Source of the DNA: Antrihabitans spumae
GTDB taxonomy: Bacteria > Actinomycetota > Actinomycetes > Mycobacteriales > Mycobacteriaceae
NCBI RefSeq assembly: GCF_043944905.1
Contig: NZ_JBIMSN010000081.1
Span: 1 to 64,000, forward strand
Length of the DNA stretch: 64,000 nt
Reading direction: 5' to 3'
The stretch's first letter is position 1, and the number at the start of each line of letters is the position of its first letter. This document shows positions 8,652-16,974 of this stretch, one piece after another. The position numbers and the translations under genes are program-made. Below the pieces are notes generated by a model. It was given only the letters and a program-made list of their open reading frames with translations, was not told the origin of the DNA and made no database searches.

Positions 8652-9500
8652 ATGCCGGAGCGAACCTTCACCGACTGGCACACCCACATCTACCTACCCG
8701 AGCACCTCGGACCGGTCTGGACCGATCGAGGTACCGAGCTGGTCGGCCGCCCTGGATTCGGTGCGGCCGACCTGGGCGAACACAGCCGCGTGATGGCGGC
8801 GTCGGGAGTCGAGAAGTTCCTGATCATCGGATTGCAGGTTGCGCGCATCGGGATGTTCGTACCCAACGAGTTCGTCGGTGCGTACCTCGCCGACAACCGC
8901 GAACGTGCGATCGCAGTCGGCAGCGTCGATCCGACTCAGCCGGGCGCGGCGGATCAACTGCGACTTGCGGTGCGCGAGTACGGATTGCACGGTGTGAAGT
9001 TGTCGCCGCCCTATCAGGGCTTCCATCCTCATTCGGATGAGGCGTACGCCGTGTATCGGGCGGCCGCAGACCTCGGCATCTTTCTGATGTTCCACCAGGC
9101 GAGCGTCTTTGCGCCGGACGGATTCAACGAATATGCGAGTCCAACTCTGCTGGACAAGGTTGCGCGCGAATTCCGCGATACGAACCTGCTCCTCGCTCAT
9201 TTCGGCAAGCCGTGGATGAACGAGTGCGTCGAGTTGATGATGAAGAACCGCAACGTCTTTGCGGATGTGTCGACGCTGCCGATCAAGACCTGGCAGATGT
9301 ACAACGGACTTCGTTTGGCGATCGAGGGGCACGTGACGGACCGTCTGGTCTTCGGTTCTGACTTCCCGTCCTTCGACCCGAAGGAAGCAGCCGAGGATTT
9401 CCTCGCCATCTCCGAACTCGCTATGCCCCTGCCCATTCCGCGCGCGGTTGTCGAAGACATTCTGTACAACCGGTCATTCGATCTGATTGTGAACAAGTGA
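8652..9500 (+). CDS. amidohydrolase family 2 (ACMSD-like TIM barrel) hydrolase
   Basis: A 282-residue metal-dependent hydrolase or decarboxylase of the amidohydrolase-2 family. The N-terminal metal site is the HTH motif in TDWHTHIYL. Further ligands are plausible in GVKLSPPYQG (Lys), FLMFHQAS (His), LLLAHFGKP (His), and the late Asp in GSDFPSFD. The start at 8652 follows AGAGGAATCGACG and begins right at the conserved domain. It is the second gene of the plus operon, 28 bases after the monooxygenase. It may hydrolyse a ring-opened or lactone/amide product of that enzyme, or decarboxylate it. Both options occur in the family. Confidence 0.9.
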   Translation: MPERTFTDWHTHIYLPEHLGPVWTDRGTELVGRPGFGAADLGEHSRVMAASGVEKFLIIGLQVARIGMFVPNEFVGAYLADNRERAIAVGSVDPTQPGAADQLRLAVREYGLHGVKLSPPYQGFHPHSDEAYAVYRAAADLGIFLMFHQASVFAPDGFNEYASPTLLDKVAREFRDTNLLLAHFGKPWMNECVELMMKNRNVFADVSTLPIKTWQMYNGLRLAIEGHVTDRLVFGSDFPSFDPKEAAEDFLAISELAMPLPIPRAVVEDILYNRSFDLIVNK

Positions 9501-9511
9501 AGGAGACCCAC

Positions 9512-9907
9512 ATGATCGACTATCTCAACCCGCCCGAGATCGGCGATTTCGCCCGCGTCGGATTGTCTTCCGGCACAGCGACCGACGTCCTCGTCTACGC
9601 GGCCGGCCTCGCGATGGATCCCGACACGATGCGTCGACGCGACGATGCCACGACGATCGCGGACGAAACCCGGATCTGTCTGGCCAACATCGCCACGATC
9701 CTTGCCGAGGCGGGCGTCACTCTGCGCGAGGTTGTCAAGACGACCTGCTATCTCCGCGACGACGCGTATCGAGGCGAGTTCATCGAGGCCTACCGTGCCG
9801 CTTTCGGTGAGGGGCCGTATCCGGCTCGGTCGACTTTCGTCCTCGGTATCGCGTCGGACCTCCGTGTGCAGATCGAGGTCGTTGCAGTCCGGTCGACTTC
9901 GAGCTGA
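9512..9907 (+). CDS. RidA/YjgF/RutC family protein
   Basis: A 131-residue RidA-superfamily protein. Family members deaminate reactive enamine/imine intermediates or assist ring-opening pathways (RutC in pyrimidine degradation). Visible features are VYAAGLAMD, the central TICLANI-type helix region, EVVKTTCYLRDD, and the C-terminal PARSTFVLGIA with the active-site Arg and VQIEVVAV. The start at 9512 has AAGGAGA upstream. A GTG at 9497 is less likely. A close paralogue is at 12319, sharing NPPE/NPWN starts and the KTTCYL segment. It sits one base before the crotonase gene. Confidence 0.9.
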   Translation: MIDYLNPPEIGDFARVGLSSGTATDVLVYAAGLAMDPDTMRRRDDATTIADETRICLANIATILAEAGVTLREVVKTTCYLRDDAYRGEFIEAYRAAFGEGPYPARSTFVLGIASDLRVQIEVVAVRSTSS

Positions 9908-9908
9908 C

Positions 9909-10712
9909 ATGGCAACACTGACCGATACTCCCAAGGTCCGGATCGAGCGCCGCGCAGATGGGGTGCGGGTTCTTCTGCTCGACGACCCAGCCAAGCGAAA
10001 CGCGATCGGCCCCGACATGCGCGAGGAGCTGAACAGTGCCGCAACACAATTGGCACACGACTCCGCTGCTCGCTGTCTCGTCGTCACGGGCTCCGGTTCG
10101 TCGTTCTGTGCCGGCGCCGACCTGGTTGCGCTGTTCGATGTCGATGGTGCGTCACCGTCGGAGATCCGCGCACGCCAACTTTCGTATTACGAGAGCTTTC
10201 TATGGCTGCGTGAACTCCCGTATCCGACAGTCGCAGCGGTCAACGGACACGCGATCGGTGCGGGCATGAATGTTGCGCTCGCGTGCGACATCGTTGTCGC
10301 AGGACCGAATTCGAAATTCGGTGCGAGCTTTGCGAAACTCGGGCTCCACCCCGGCGGGGGAGCTACTTCGTTTCTGACGCACCGGATCGGTGCGGGGCGC
10401 GCACTGCAGGCTTTGCTGCTCGGACTCACCTTCGACGGCGCGGAGGCCCACGCACAGGGACTCGCCGATGTGTTTGCCACCGACCCGCAGGCTGCGGCGC
10501 TCACCATCGCTACCGACATAGCCCGCCTGGAGCCAGCACTCGCCCGAGACATCAAGCGCTCGGTGGCCGTCGCCGCTAGTAGTCCATTCGCCGTATCGGT
10601 CGGTGTCGAGTCGTGGGCGCAGGCAGCAAGTTCGTTCAACCCTGGTGTGCGGGAGGCCATCCGCGCCGCGGGACGCTCGACCAGACCTCTCGCGAAGGAG
10701 ATTTCACGATGA
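9909..10712 (+). CDS. enoyl-CoA hydratase/isomerase (crotonase) family protein
   Basis: A 267-residue crotonase-fold protein. The oxyanion-hole segments are present: SSFCAGADL and GHAIGAGMNVALACDIVVAG. By manual comparison, the two catalytic glutamates of classical enoyl-CoA hydratase are not conserved. The segment FGASFAKLGLHPGGG has Phe where the first Glu normally sits, and RALQALLLG has Gln or Ala near the second. It may be a crotonase-type hydrolase, isomerase or C-C lyase rather than a hydratase. The start follows the RidA stop by one base, and its stop overlaps the flavin reductase start (ATGA). A paralogue with the same features is at 43129. Confidence 0.88.
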   Translation: MATLTDTPKVRIERRADGVRVLLLDDPAKRNAIGPDMREELNSAATQLAHDSAARCLVVTGSGSSFCAGADLVALFDVDGASPSEIRARQLSYYESFLWLRELPYPTVAAVNGHAIGAGMNVALACDIVVAGPNSKFGASFAKLGLHPGGGATSFLTHRIGAGRALQALLLGLTFDGAEAHAQGLADVFATDPQAAALTIATDIARLEPALARDIKRSVAVAASSPFAVSVGVESWAQAASSFNPGVREAIRAAGRSTRPLAKEISR

Positions 10713-11209
10713 TTGACAAGATGATCGACAAGGAAACGTTCAAGAAGATAATGGCGTGCGCGCCCGGACCCGCGACCATCGTGACCGCGACCGGCGACGA
10801 CGATCGACCGCAGGGTCTGACGGTGTCGGCAGTGTGTTCGGTGTCGTTGGACCCGCCGTTGGTGCTTGCATGCCTCGATCTCGGCTCCAACACTCTGAAG
10901 GCGGTGCGCTCGAGCGGTGCCTTCACGGTGAACTACATCGCGAGTGGCCGCGAGCATGTAGCGCTCGACTTTGCGGTCAAGTCCGACTCGAAGTTCGACG
11001 GTCACAGGTGGTCTGCACCGGTTGGCGTAGCGGGCGGTCCGATACTCGACGAGCACAGTGCCGCCTTCGCCGTGTGCAAGGTCGAACAACTCGTCGACGC
11101 GGGCGACCACGTGATTGTCGTCGGCGAAGTCGTCGACGGTCAGGCAAGCGACGGTTGTCATGCGCTCGCCTACGCACGCCGGGCGTTCTTCACGGCTGCA
11201 GGCGTCTGA
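10709..11209 (+). CDS. flavin reductase (RutF/HpaC-like FMN reductase component)
   Basis: A 166-residue flavin reductase-like domain protein. It would use NAD(P)H to make reduced FMN for the luciferase-like oxygenases in the cluster. Motifs include PATIVTATGDDDRPQGLTVSA, VCSVSLDPPLVLACL, and the C-terminal HVIVVGEVVDG. It resembles RutF and other two-component monooxygenase reductases. AAGGAG lies upstream, and the ATG overlaps the crotonase stop. It is the last gene of the 7451-11209 operon. Confidence 0.92.
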   Translation: MIDKMIDKETFKKIMACAPGPATIVTATGDDDRPQGLTVSAVCSVSLDPPLVLACLDLGSNTLKAVRSSGAFTVNYIASGREHVALDFAVKSDSKFDGHRWSAPVGVAGGPILDEHSAAFAVCKVEQLVDAGDHVIVVGEVVDGQASDGCHALAYARRAFFTAAGV

Positions 11210-11361
11210 TGGTGGCGATCCCGGTGATGGTCGGCGACTGGCTGTTGGGCGGAGCGCAAGCACTGCGATCGAGTCAGCGAACAGCCCAGGCATGCCGGCA
11301 AGTCGGCTCGGTAGCTTAAAGCAAAGGCGCACAATGGCTTACCCAGTCCATCACTCTTCAT

Positions 11362-11393
11362 CCTACCGACTCGTTGGTAGGTTCGCGTATATT
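11362..11393 (+). promoter_or_regulatory. tetR promoter with palindromic operator
   Basis: CCTACCGACTCGTTGGTAGG at 11362-11381 is an imperfect 20-bp palindrome with perfect CCTACC/GGTAGG arms. Its core ACCGACTCGTTGGT matches the operator motif found at 7195, 7418 and 20981. TATATT at 11388-11393 is a good -10 candidate directly downstream, so a bound repressor would overlap the -35 region. This supports autoregulation of the TetR gene. Confidence 0.65.
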
Positions 11394-11443
11394 CGTCGCA
11401 CGTGAGCGTGCGGTATCGAGCCGTGGTGCTGAGAGGTGAACGG

Positions 11444-12091
11444 GTGGTACGACCGAAAAAATCGAACAGCCGACAGGACGGGCGTCGGGTTCGTGACCCC
11501 GACGGTGCCCGCCGCGCGCTGCTGAAGAGTGCAGTCGGGCTGTTCGAGCAATACGGCTATGCGGCAACATCGGTCCAGAGCATCGTCGACGACGCCGAAC
11601 TGACCAAAGGTGCGTTCTACCACCACTTCGCCAGCAAAGAAGACCTGCTTCGCAGGGTCCATGACGAGTTCATCAACTATCAACTCGGCCGCGCACGCCA
11701 GGTACTTGCCGACACACAGCAGAGCACCGACGAGACGCTGCGCCGATTGATCAGCGAAGCACTCCTGGAGCCGATGTCGATCTACAAGTCCGAGATCACC
11801 GTGTTCCTGCAGGAGCGGCGCTTTCTGTCCGGCGACATCTTCTCCGAGATCCAGCGCAAGCGCGACGAATTCGAGCATTGTTTCGTCGAGGTCATCGACC
11901 GCGGAATGCGAGAGGGAGTATTCCGCAAGGTCGGCGCTGCGCGATTGGTGGCGTTCGGGATCATCGGCATGGGCGCGTGGACGCACGTGTGGCTCGATCT
12001 CGGCGGCTCCGTCACTCCCAACGAGCTCGGCAACATCTACGCGGACATTCTGCTGGAGGGCCTTGTGGAACCGACGGCCAAATCCGGATAG
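11444..12091 (+). CDS. TetR/AcrR-family transcriptional regulator
   Basis: A 215-residue TetR-type regulator. The N-terminal HTH is clear: ALLKSAVGLFEQYGY, then SVQSIVDDAELTKGAFYHHF and SKEDLLRRV, with a variable ligand-binding C-terminus. The GTG at 11444 has GAGAGG seven bases upstream. An in-frame GTG at 11402, just after the -10 box, would give a leaderless longer form. Its promoter carries a palindrome shared with the divergent 7144/7451 operons and the 21018 operon, so it probably represses the whole cluster and itself. The inducer is likely a pathway CoA-thioester or intermediate, which is inference. Confidence 0.9.
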   Translation: MVRPKKSNSRQDGRRVRDPDGARRALLKSAVGLFEQYGYAATSVQSIVDDAELTKGAFYHHFASKEDLLRRVHDEFINYQLGRARQVLADTQQSTDETLRRLISEALLEPMSIYKSEITVFLQERRFLSGDIFSEIQRKRDEFEHCFVEVIDRGMREGVFRKVGAARLVAFGIIGMGAWTHVWLDLGGSVTPNELGNIYADILLEGLVEPTAKSG

Positions 12092-12106
12092 CAGCAACGA
12101 ATCACA

Positions 12107-12150
12107 CTGTGCGCGGTTGGCGAGTCCTTCGACTCCCCAACCGCGCACAG
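12107..12150 (+). terminator. intrinsic terminator after tetR
   Basis: A perfect 14-bp stem (CTGTGCGCGGTTGG at 12107-12120 with its complement at 12137-12150) encloses an inner GAGTC/GACTC stem with a CTTC loop. TCGTTTT follows. It lies 15 bases after the tetR stop. Confidence 0.8.
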
Positions 12151-12190
12151 TCGTTTTCGGGGCCGTAGACAAGGGCGCGTACGAGCGCGA

Positions 12191-12210
12191 ATACGTAGTA
12201 GATACGTAGT
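12191..12210. promoter_or_regulatory. direct repeats ATACGTAGT upstream of the second RidA operon
   Basis: ATACGTAGT occurs at 12191-12199 and 12202-12210, spaced 11 bp, about one helical turn. Related GTAGT/TACGTA elements flank the LuxR-type regulator gene (19269-19310). The repeats lie 110 bases upstream of the RidA start and may bind that regulator. This is inference from repetition and position. Confidence 0.45.
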
Positions 12211-12318
12211 TTCCTGCTCGCGCCGCCTCTGCAGCACGTGGATTCTGGTGTGACGGCTGCCACTTCGTACGACATGGGCAAGCCGGCAACGCATCTCACT
12301 GTAGAAGAGAGAAGAACT

Positions 12319-12708
12319 GTGCCCGAATATCTGAATCCGTGGAACCTGCCGTACCCCCGATACGGAATGACTCCCGGCGTTGCAACGGACGATTTCGTCT
12401 TCGCCGGCGGTATGGCGCTCGACCTCGAAACGGTAAGGCGCAAGCCCGAAGCCGACACGATCGCCGCCGAAACCAAGATCGCGCTCGACGAGATTCGAGG
12501 CCTGCTCGAAGCAGCGGGAAGCAGTCTTCGCGATGTCGTCAAGACGACGTGCTACCTGAGCGACGACTCGTACCGCAAGGAGTTCTGGCAGGCGTATACC
12601 GAGGTCTTCTCGCCAGGGCCGTTTCCCGCACGCACCACGTTCGTCGTTGGTATCGCAGGCGATTGCCGGGTCGAGATCGACGCCATCGCTCGTCGGCCGA
12701 AGCAATAG
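12319..12708 (+). CDS. RidA/YjgF/RutC family protein, second copy
   Basis: A 129-residue RidA-family protein, paralogous to the gene at 9512. It begins PEYLNPWNLPYPRYG at a GTG with an AGAGAGAAG stretch upstream. It shows FVFAGGMALD, VVKTTCYLSDDSY, and PARTTFVVGIAGDCRVEIDAIA with the conserved Arg. It heads an operon with the Amt-like transporter, the RutA-like oxygenase and an aldehyde dehydrogenase. A longer in-frame start at 12238 is possible but unconserved. The expected role is removal of enamine/imine intermediates, in keeping with a nitrogen-containing substrate. Confidence 0.88.
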   Translation: MPEYLNPWNLPYPRYGMTPGVATDDFVFAGGMALDLETVRRKPEADTIAAETKIALDEIRGLLEAAGSSLRDVVKTTCYLSDDSYRKEFWQAYTEVFSPGPFPARTTFVVGIAGDCRVEIDAIARRPKQ

Positions 12709-12735
12709 CCGCCGCATCCACGGAAAGGACCGCAA

Positions 12736-14121
12736 ATGTACGAAGATCAAGTGTCGATCGGCGCGCAGCTGACGACAATTCTGTACGTCGTCGGCGTTAT
12801 CGCCATCATGCTCGCTCTCGCAGGTGTGATTCTGTTCGACGCAGGGCTGAGCCGTCCGGGCAACCTCATGCACACGCTCGTCCAGAAGCTGGCCGCCGCA
12901 TTCGTTGCCGCGGCCGGAATGTCGATCATCGGTTTCGCAATTTGGGACTGGCAGTTCAACCAGGCCTTCGGTGTGTCGAACGGACTGAGCAAGGCGATCG
13001 GGGACTGGTGGCTCGGCGGACCGAATATCAACACCTTGCCCCAAAACATCGATCCCGCAGTCGTTCCCGGCGCTGACTCCTACCATGCGTTCTTTGCGAT
13101 CTTCATACTGTTCGCAGCCTTCCTCGCCGCATTGCTTGCCGGCGCTGTGATCGAACGTGTCAAGACGATGCCGTTGGCGCTGATCGCTCTGGTCTTCGGT
13201 GCCCTGGTCGTGCCGTTCGGCGGCTACCTCGTCTATGGACCGGTAGGGCCGCTCTCGAACGCAGGCACATACGATTTCGGTGGATCGTTCTTCTACATTC
13301 TGCTCGGCTGTTGGGCGCTCGTCCTGGTGTGGCGCGCGAAGCCGCGGGTCGGCGTTTTCAGTGGGACGTCAGCTGTGCCGCCTGCACCGCACAACCTCGT
13401 GTACACCGTCGTCGGGATGCTCCTCTTTCTCGCAGGATTGTGCGGATATGTGCTGGTCAACGGATTCTTGGTGCCGGGTGCCGGGTACTTCGGAATCACC
13501 TTGAACGATTCGGGGATGGGGATCGTCGTCACCAACCTCATGATGGCGTTCGCGGCGTCCGCGGTGGGCGGACTGTTGACCTGGAAGATCAGCAACAACC
13601 CGTTCTTCTTCCTCGTCGCGCCGGTGAGCGGCTGGATCGGAGTCGCAGGTCTGATCGACGTGGTCAGGCCATGGCAGGCCGGTGTGACCGCGTTTTTCGC
13701 GCCCTTGATCGTGCTCGTGGGCTACAAGCTGATGATTCGTCTGAAGCTCGACGATCCCAAGGTCGTGCCGCTGACGCTCGGCCCCGCGATCTACAGCGCC
13801 CTCATGACCGCGATCTTCGCGAGCGGCGTCAAGCAGGGCGGATACTTCGGGCTCGAAGGCGATTACGCGTTCCAGCACGCCTCCATCGGACTCGTGCAAC
13901 AACTCATCGGAGTCGGGGTCTTCCTTGCTCTCGGACTCGTCTCGGCGCTCGTCGTCGTGGTCGCGGTCGAGAAAACAGTCGGTCTGCGGGACCCGCGGGT
14001 CGACGAGGGGCTCGACGGACAACTGGACCGAGCCGTCATAGGTCTTGCCGCCTACTCGGAGCACACGGATTCGGTCCGGCGCGACGACCCGACCGCCGAC
14101 GAAGTCACTCTGGTCCGCTGA
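12736..14121 (+). CDS. divergent Amt/MEP-family membrane transporter lacking the twin histidines
   Basis: A 461-residue polytopic membrane protein with about 11 hydrophobic segments. Amt-family marks are FAAFLAALLAGAVIERVK, APHNLVYTVVG, a DFGG segment, and EKTVGLRDPRVDEGLDG near the C-terminus. In canonical ammonium transporters, DFAGG is followed by a pore His and a second His occurs in a VHGVGG segment. Here the matching positions read FFYILLG (Tyr) and LTLGPAIYSA (Thr), by manual comparison. The pore chemistry is therefore probably different, and the substrate may be the organic compound degraded by the cluster or an amine. It lies 27 bases after RidA and 53 bases before the RutA-like gene. 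Confidence 0.85.
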   Translation: MYEDQVSIGAQLTTILYVVGVIAIMLALAGVILFDAGLSRPGNLMHTLVQKLAAAFVAAAGMSIIGFAIWDWQFNQAFGVSNGLSKAIGDWWLGGPNINTLPQNIDPAVVPGADSYHAFFAIFILFAAFLAALLAGAVIERVKTMPLALIALVFGALVVPFGGYLVYGPVGPLSNAGTYDFGGSFFYILLGCWALVLVWRAKPRVGVFSGTSAVPPAPHNLVYTVVGMLLFLAGLCGYVLVNGFLVPGAGYFGITLNDSGMGIVVTNLMMAFAASAVGGLLTWKISNNPFFFLVAPVSGWIGVAGLIDVVRPWQAGVTAFFAPLIVLVGYKLMIRLKLDDPKVVPLTLGPAIYSALMTAIFASGVKQGGYFGLEGDYAFQHASIGLVQQLIGVGVFLALGLVSALVVVVAVEKTVGLRDPRVDEGLDGQLDRAVIGLAAYSEHTDSVRRDDPTADEVTLVR

Positions 14122-14174
14122 TCTGCGGGCCTACCCAACCACCACCAACATTCGAACAGACAGGAAGTCTTGCA

Positions 14175-15253
14175 ATGGAATTCGGGATCTTCATTCCTAG
14201 CGCTCGGAACGGCTACATCATGTCCGAGACCGCACCGCAGTACTCACCGACCTACTCCCACATGCGCGAGATCATTCAGACCGGTGAGGAGAACGGCTTC
14301 TCGTTCGCACTGTCGCTGTCGTGCCTGCGCGGCCACGGCGGAACGACGGGATTCTGGGACGACGCCTTGGAGTCGATGACCCAGATGGCCGCCCTGGCAC
14401 GCGACACGACAACTATGAAGCTCATCGGCTCGGTCAACATCCTCGCGATCCACCCGGCCATCGCGGCTCGGATGGCGATGACCATCGACTCGATCAGCGA
14501 CGGCCGTTTCTCGCTCAACATGGTTCCAGGTGGTTGGCACCCGAGGGAACTCGAAGTTATGAAGGTATGGCCGGGTTACGAGTACAACAGCTACCGCTGG
14601 AAGTACGCCGGCGAGTACTGCCAGGTGGTACGCGAACTCTGGGAGAACGCGTCACGAACTTCCAGGGCGAGTACTTCCAGTACGAGGACTTGCGGATGGG
14701 ACCGAAGCCGCCGCACCACATGAACATCGTCTGTGCCGGTGCCTCCGACGACGCCATTAAGTTCACGACGCGCTACGCCGACTACGCCTTCCGACTGGCG
14801 TTGGGGGGCAAGGAGGCGCTCGCGGAAGTCGTCGATCGGTTCAACCAGCAGATGGAGGAGGCGCAGCGCTCGATCAAGCCGTACGTCGCGCTCGGCGTTG
14901 TCATCGCCGATACCGACGAGGAAGCCGAGGCGAAGCTGCAGAACTTCGTCGACCACGCCGACTTCGGTGCGATCGAATACATGGTGAGCGGAGCCGTCAC
15001 CGATACCGCTCAAGGCGGGACGTCCGAGCTGCTGGCCAGCATGGATCAGAAGGGCGCCGTGCAGATGTCGACGGATTTCATCACCGGTTCACCGGAAAGC
15101 ATTGCGCGCCAACTGGATGAGTGGGCCGAGATCGACGTCGCTGGCTACATGTTGATCTTCCCGGACTACGTCGAGGACATCAAACGGATGGGCAGCGAAG
15201 TGTTCCCTTTGATGAAGAACTTCTCCGCGTCGAAGCTTGTGGTGTCGGCATGA
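14175..15253 (+). pseudogene. RutA-like pyrimidine oxygenase family monooxygenase, with a one-base frameshift
   Basis: Two frames join to give a protein of about 359 residues closely resembling RutA, the FMN-dependent uracil-opening oxygenase. Matching segments are MEFGIFIPSARNGYI, TAPQYSPTY, LSCLRGHGGTTGFWDD, ARMAMTIDSISDGRF, then after the shift NFQGEYFQYEDLRMGP, NIVCAGASD and ARYAD-type TTRYADYAF. The first frame ends at ELWENA near 14650. The second resumes at VTNFQGEY at 14651, so one base is missing around 14649-14650. It is either an error in the sequence or a mutation that destroys the C-terminal 200 residues. The stop overlaps the start of the aldehyde dehydrogenase (ATGA). Substrate specificity beyond the RutA family cannot be told. 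Confidence 0.85.
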
Positions 15254-16740
15254 CCACCACACTGCTCTCGACGGACCTGCGCATCCAGGTACAGAGTGCG
15301 CACAAGATGCTGATCGGTTCGGAGTGGGTCTCGGCCGCGTCAGGTGCGACGATTTCGGTCGAGGATCCTGCGACCGGGCAGATCGTTGCGGAGGTTCCCG
15401 CCGGTGACGCCGAAGATGTCGATCGGGCGGTCGCGGCGGCACGTGCTGCCCTGCGCGGTCCGTGGAGTCGGATCACGCCGCAGGAGCGCGGCAAAATGAT
15501 CTGGCGACTGGCCGATCTGATCGAGTCGCGCGCACAGGAATTGGCCGAGTTGGAATCGCTCGACGCCGGTATGCCGATCATGGAAGCGCGGTATGTCGAC
15601 GTGGCCTTCTCGATCGATGTCCTGAGGTACTACGCCGGTTGGCCGACCAAGATCACCGGCGACACCATTCCGGTGTCGTTTCCGATGAACTTCGGCGGTC
15701 CGTATCACGCGTGCACCCTGCGTGAACCCGTCGGTGTCGTCGCTGCGATCGTGCCGTGGAACCTGCCGCTGATGATGGCAGTCAAGAAGCTGGCACCAGC
15801 GTTGGCGACAGGAAACACCATCGTCGTCAAGCCTGCCGAGCAGACGCCGCTTTCGATCGCGCTGCTGGCGAATCTTGTTCTGGAAGCGGGTATTCCGGAG
15901 GGTGTGTTCAACTATGTGACCGGCTACGGCGATACGGTCGGCGCGGCACTCGTCGATCATCCAGGTGTCGACAAGATCAGCTTCACGGGCTCCGGATCAA
16001 CCGGCAAGGCCATAGCTCGGGCTGCCACGGGAACGCTGAAGCGGGTGTCGTTGGAATTGGGCGGCAAGTCGCCCAACCTGATCTTCGACGACGCCGATCT
16101 GGCCAAGGCGATTCCGTCGTCAGCGCTCGCGATCTTCGCCTGCCAGGGTGAAAGCTGCGTCGCAGGCTCGAGGCTGTATGCCCAGCGTGGCGTATACGAC
16201 GAGGTCGTGGCCGGTCTGGCGGAGCGAGCCCGCAGCATCAAGCTCGGCCCCGGCCTCGATCCGTCCAGTGAGATGGGACCGCTCATTTCGGCGGAGCATC
16301 GAGACAAGGTGCTCGGTTACATCGATCTCGGCCGCGAGGAAGGCGTCGACGTCGTCACCGGTGGTGGGCGCCACGGAGCAGAGGGCTACTTCGTCGAACC
16401 GACCATTCTGACGAACGTTCATGCTCGGTCACGTCTGGTTCGCGAAGAGATCTTCGGGCCGGTGCTGTCGGTGATTCCGTTCGATTCCGAAGACGAGGTG
16501 CTCGGTCTCGCCAACGACTCCGAGTTCGGTCTCGGGGCAGGGGTGTGGACGCGCGATCTCGCTCGCGCGCACCGCCTTTCCGGGGCGATCGAGGCAGGCC
16601 AGGTCTGGGTGAACTGCTACCAGGCTGTCGATGCGGCACTTCCGTTCGGCGGGTACAAGCAATCGGGATGGGGTCGGGAAACCTGCCGAGAAAACCTCGA
16701 CGAGTTCCTCGAACTCAAGACCGTCGTGATCGGACTCTGA
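15250..16740 (+). CDS. NAD(P)-dependent aldehyde dehydrogenase
   Basis: A 496-residue aldehyde dehydrogenase oxidising an aldehyde to the acid. It shows VVAAIVPWNLPLMMAV, KPAEQTPLSI, the cofactor-binding FTGSGSTGK, the general-base Glu in SLELGGKSPN, and the nucleophile Cys in GESCVAGSRL (aligning with the middle Cys of the usual CCCAGSR). EEIFGPVLSV and PFGGYKQSGWGRE follow. The start overlaps the stop of the RutA-like gene, so it probably oxidises an aldehyde produced by that oxygenase. It ends the 12319-16740 operon. Confidence 0.95.
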   Translation: MTTTLLSTDLRIQVQSAHKMLIGSEWVSAASGATISVEDPATGQIVAEVPAGDAEDVDRAVAAARAALRGPWSRITPQERGKMIWRLADLIESRAQELAELESLDAGMPIMEARYVDVAFSIDVLRYYAGWPTKITGDTIPVSFPMNFGGPYHACTLREPVGVVAAIVPWNLPLMMAVKKLAPALATGNTIVVKPAEQTPLSIALLANLVLEAGIPEGVFNYVTGYGDTVGAALVDHPGVDKISFTGSGSTGKAIARAATGTLKRVSLELGGKSPNLIFDDADLAKAIPSSALAIFACQGESCVAGSRLYAQRGVYDEVVAGLAERARSIKLGPGLDPSSEMGPLISAEHRDKVLGYIDLGREEGVDVVTGGGRHGAEGYFVEPTILTNVHARSRLVREEIFGPVLSVIPFDSEDEVLGLANDSEFGLGAGVWTRDLARAHRLSGAIEAGQVWVNCYQAVDAALPFGGYKQSGWGRETCRENLDEFLELKTVVIGL

Positions 16741-16761
16741 GGCGATCACGGTGTCGCGATC

Positions 16762-16917
16762 ATGACCTGGCGGCCTGAACTCGTGCACGGCGAGGCAACC
16801 GCACGTGTCGGTCTGGACGAAGACGCGCTGTCCTCGTTTCGTCCGATCGTCGCGGGACAGCGCGGGGTAGGGGAGACTACGGGAGTGGTCCTGCCCCTAC
16901 CCGGCGACGGCGCCTAA
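16762..16917 (+). other. short open frame, in frame with the LuxR-type gene but ended by TAA
   Basis: An ATG at 16762 opens 51 codons (MTWRPELVHGEATARVG to LPLPGDGA) ending in TAA at 16915. It is in the same frame as the regulator at 16975. Between the TAA and 16975 the frame continues as GDPGDLPLELTRFIGRRHE, a segment typical of the N-terminus of this regulator class. So either this is a non-coding leader, or the regulator is longer and interrupted by a nonsense codon. AAGGAG over the TAA could also be a ribosome binding site for a non-standard start downstream. Confidence 0.35.
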
Positions 16918-16974
16918 GGAGATCCCGGGGATCTGCCGCTGGAGCTGACGCGATTCATCGGTCGGCGTCACGAG

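Noticed and set aside
12037..13086. 349-codon minus-strand frame opposite the RidA and Amt-like genes
   Set aside because: Crosses two real genes and a terminator on the other strand. Composition is typical of a shadow.
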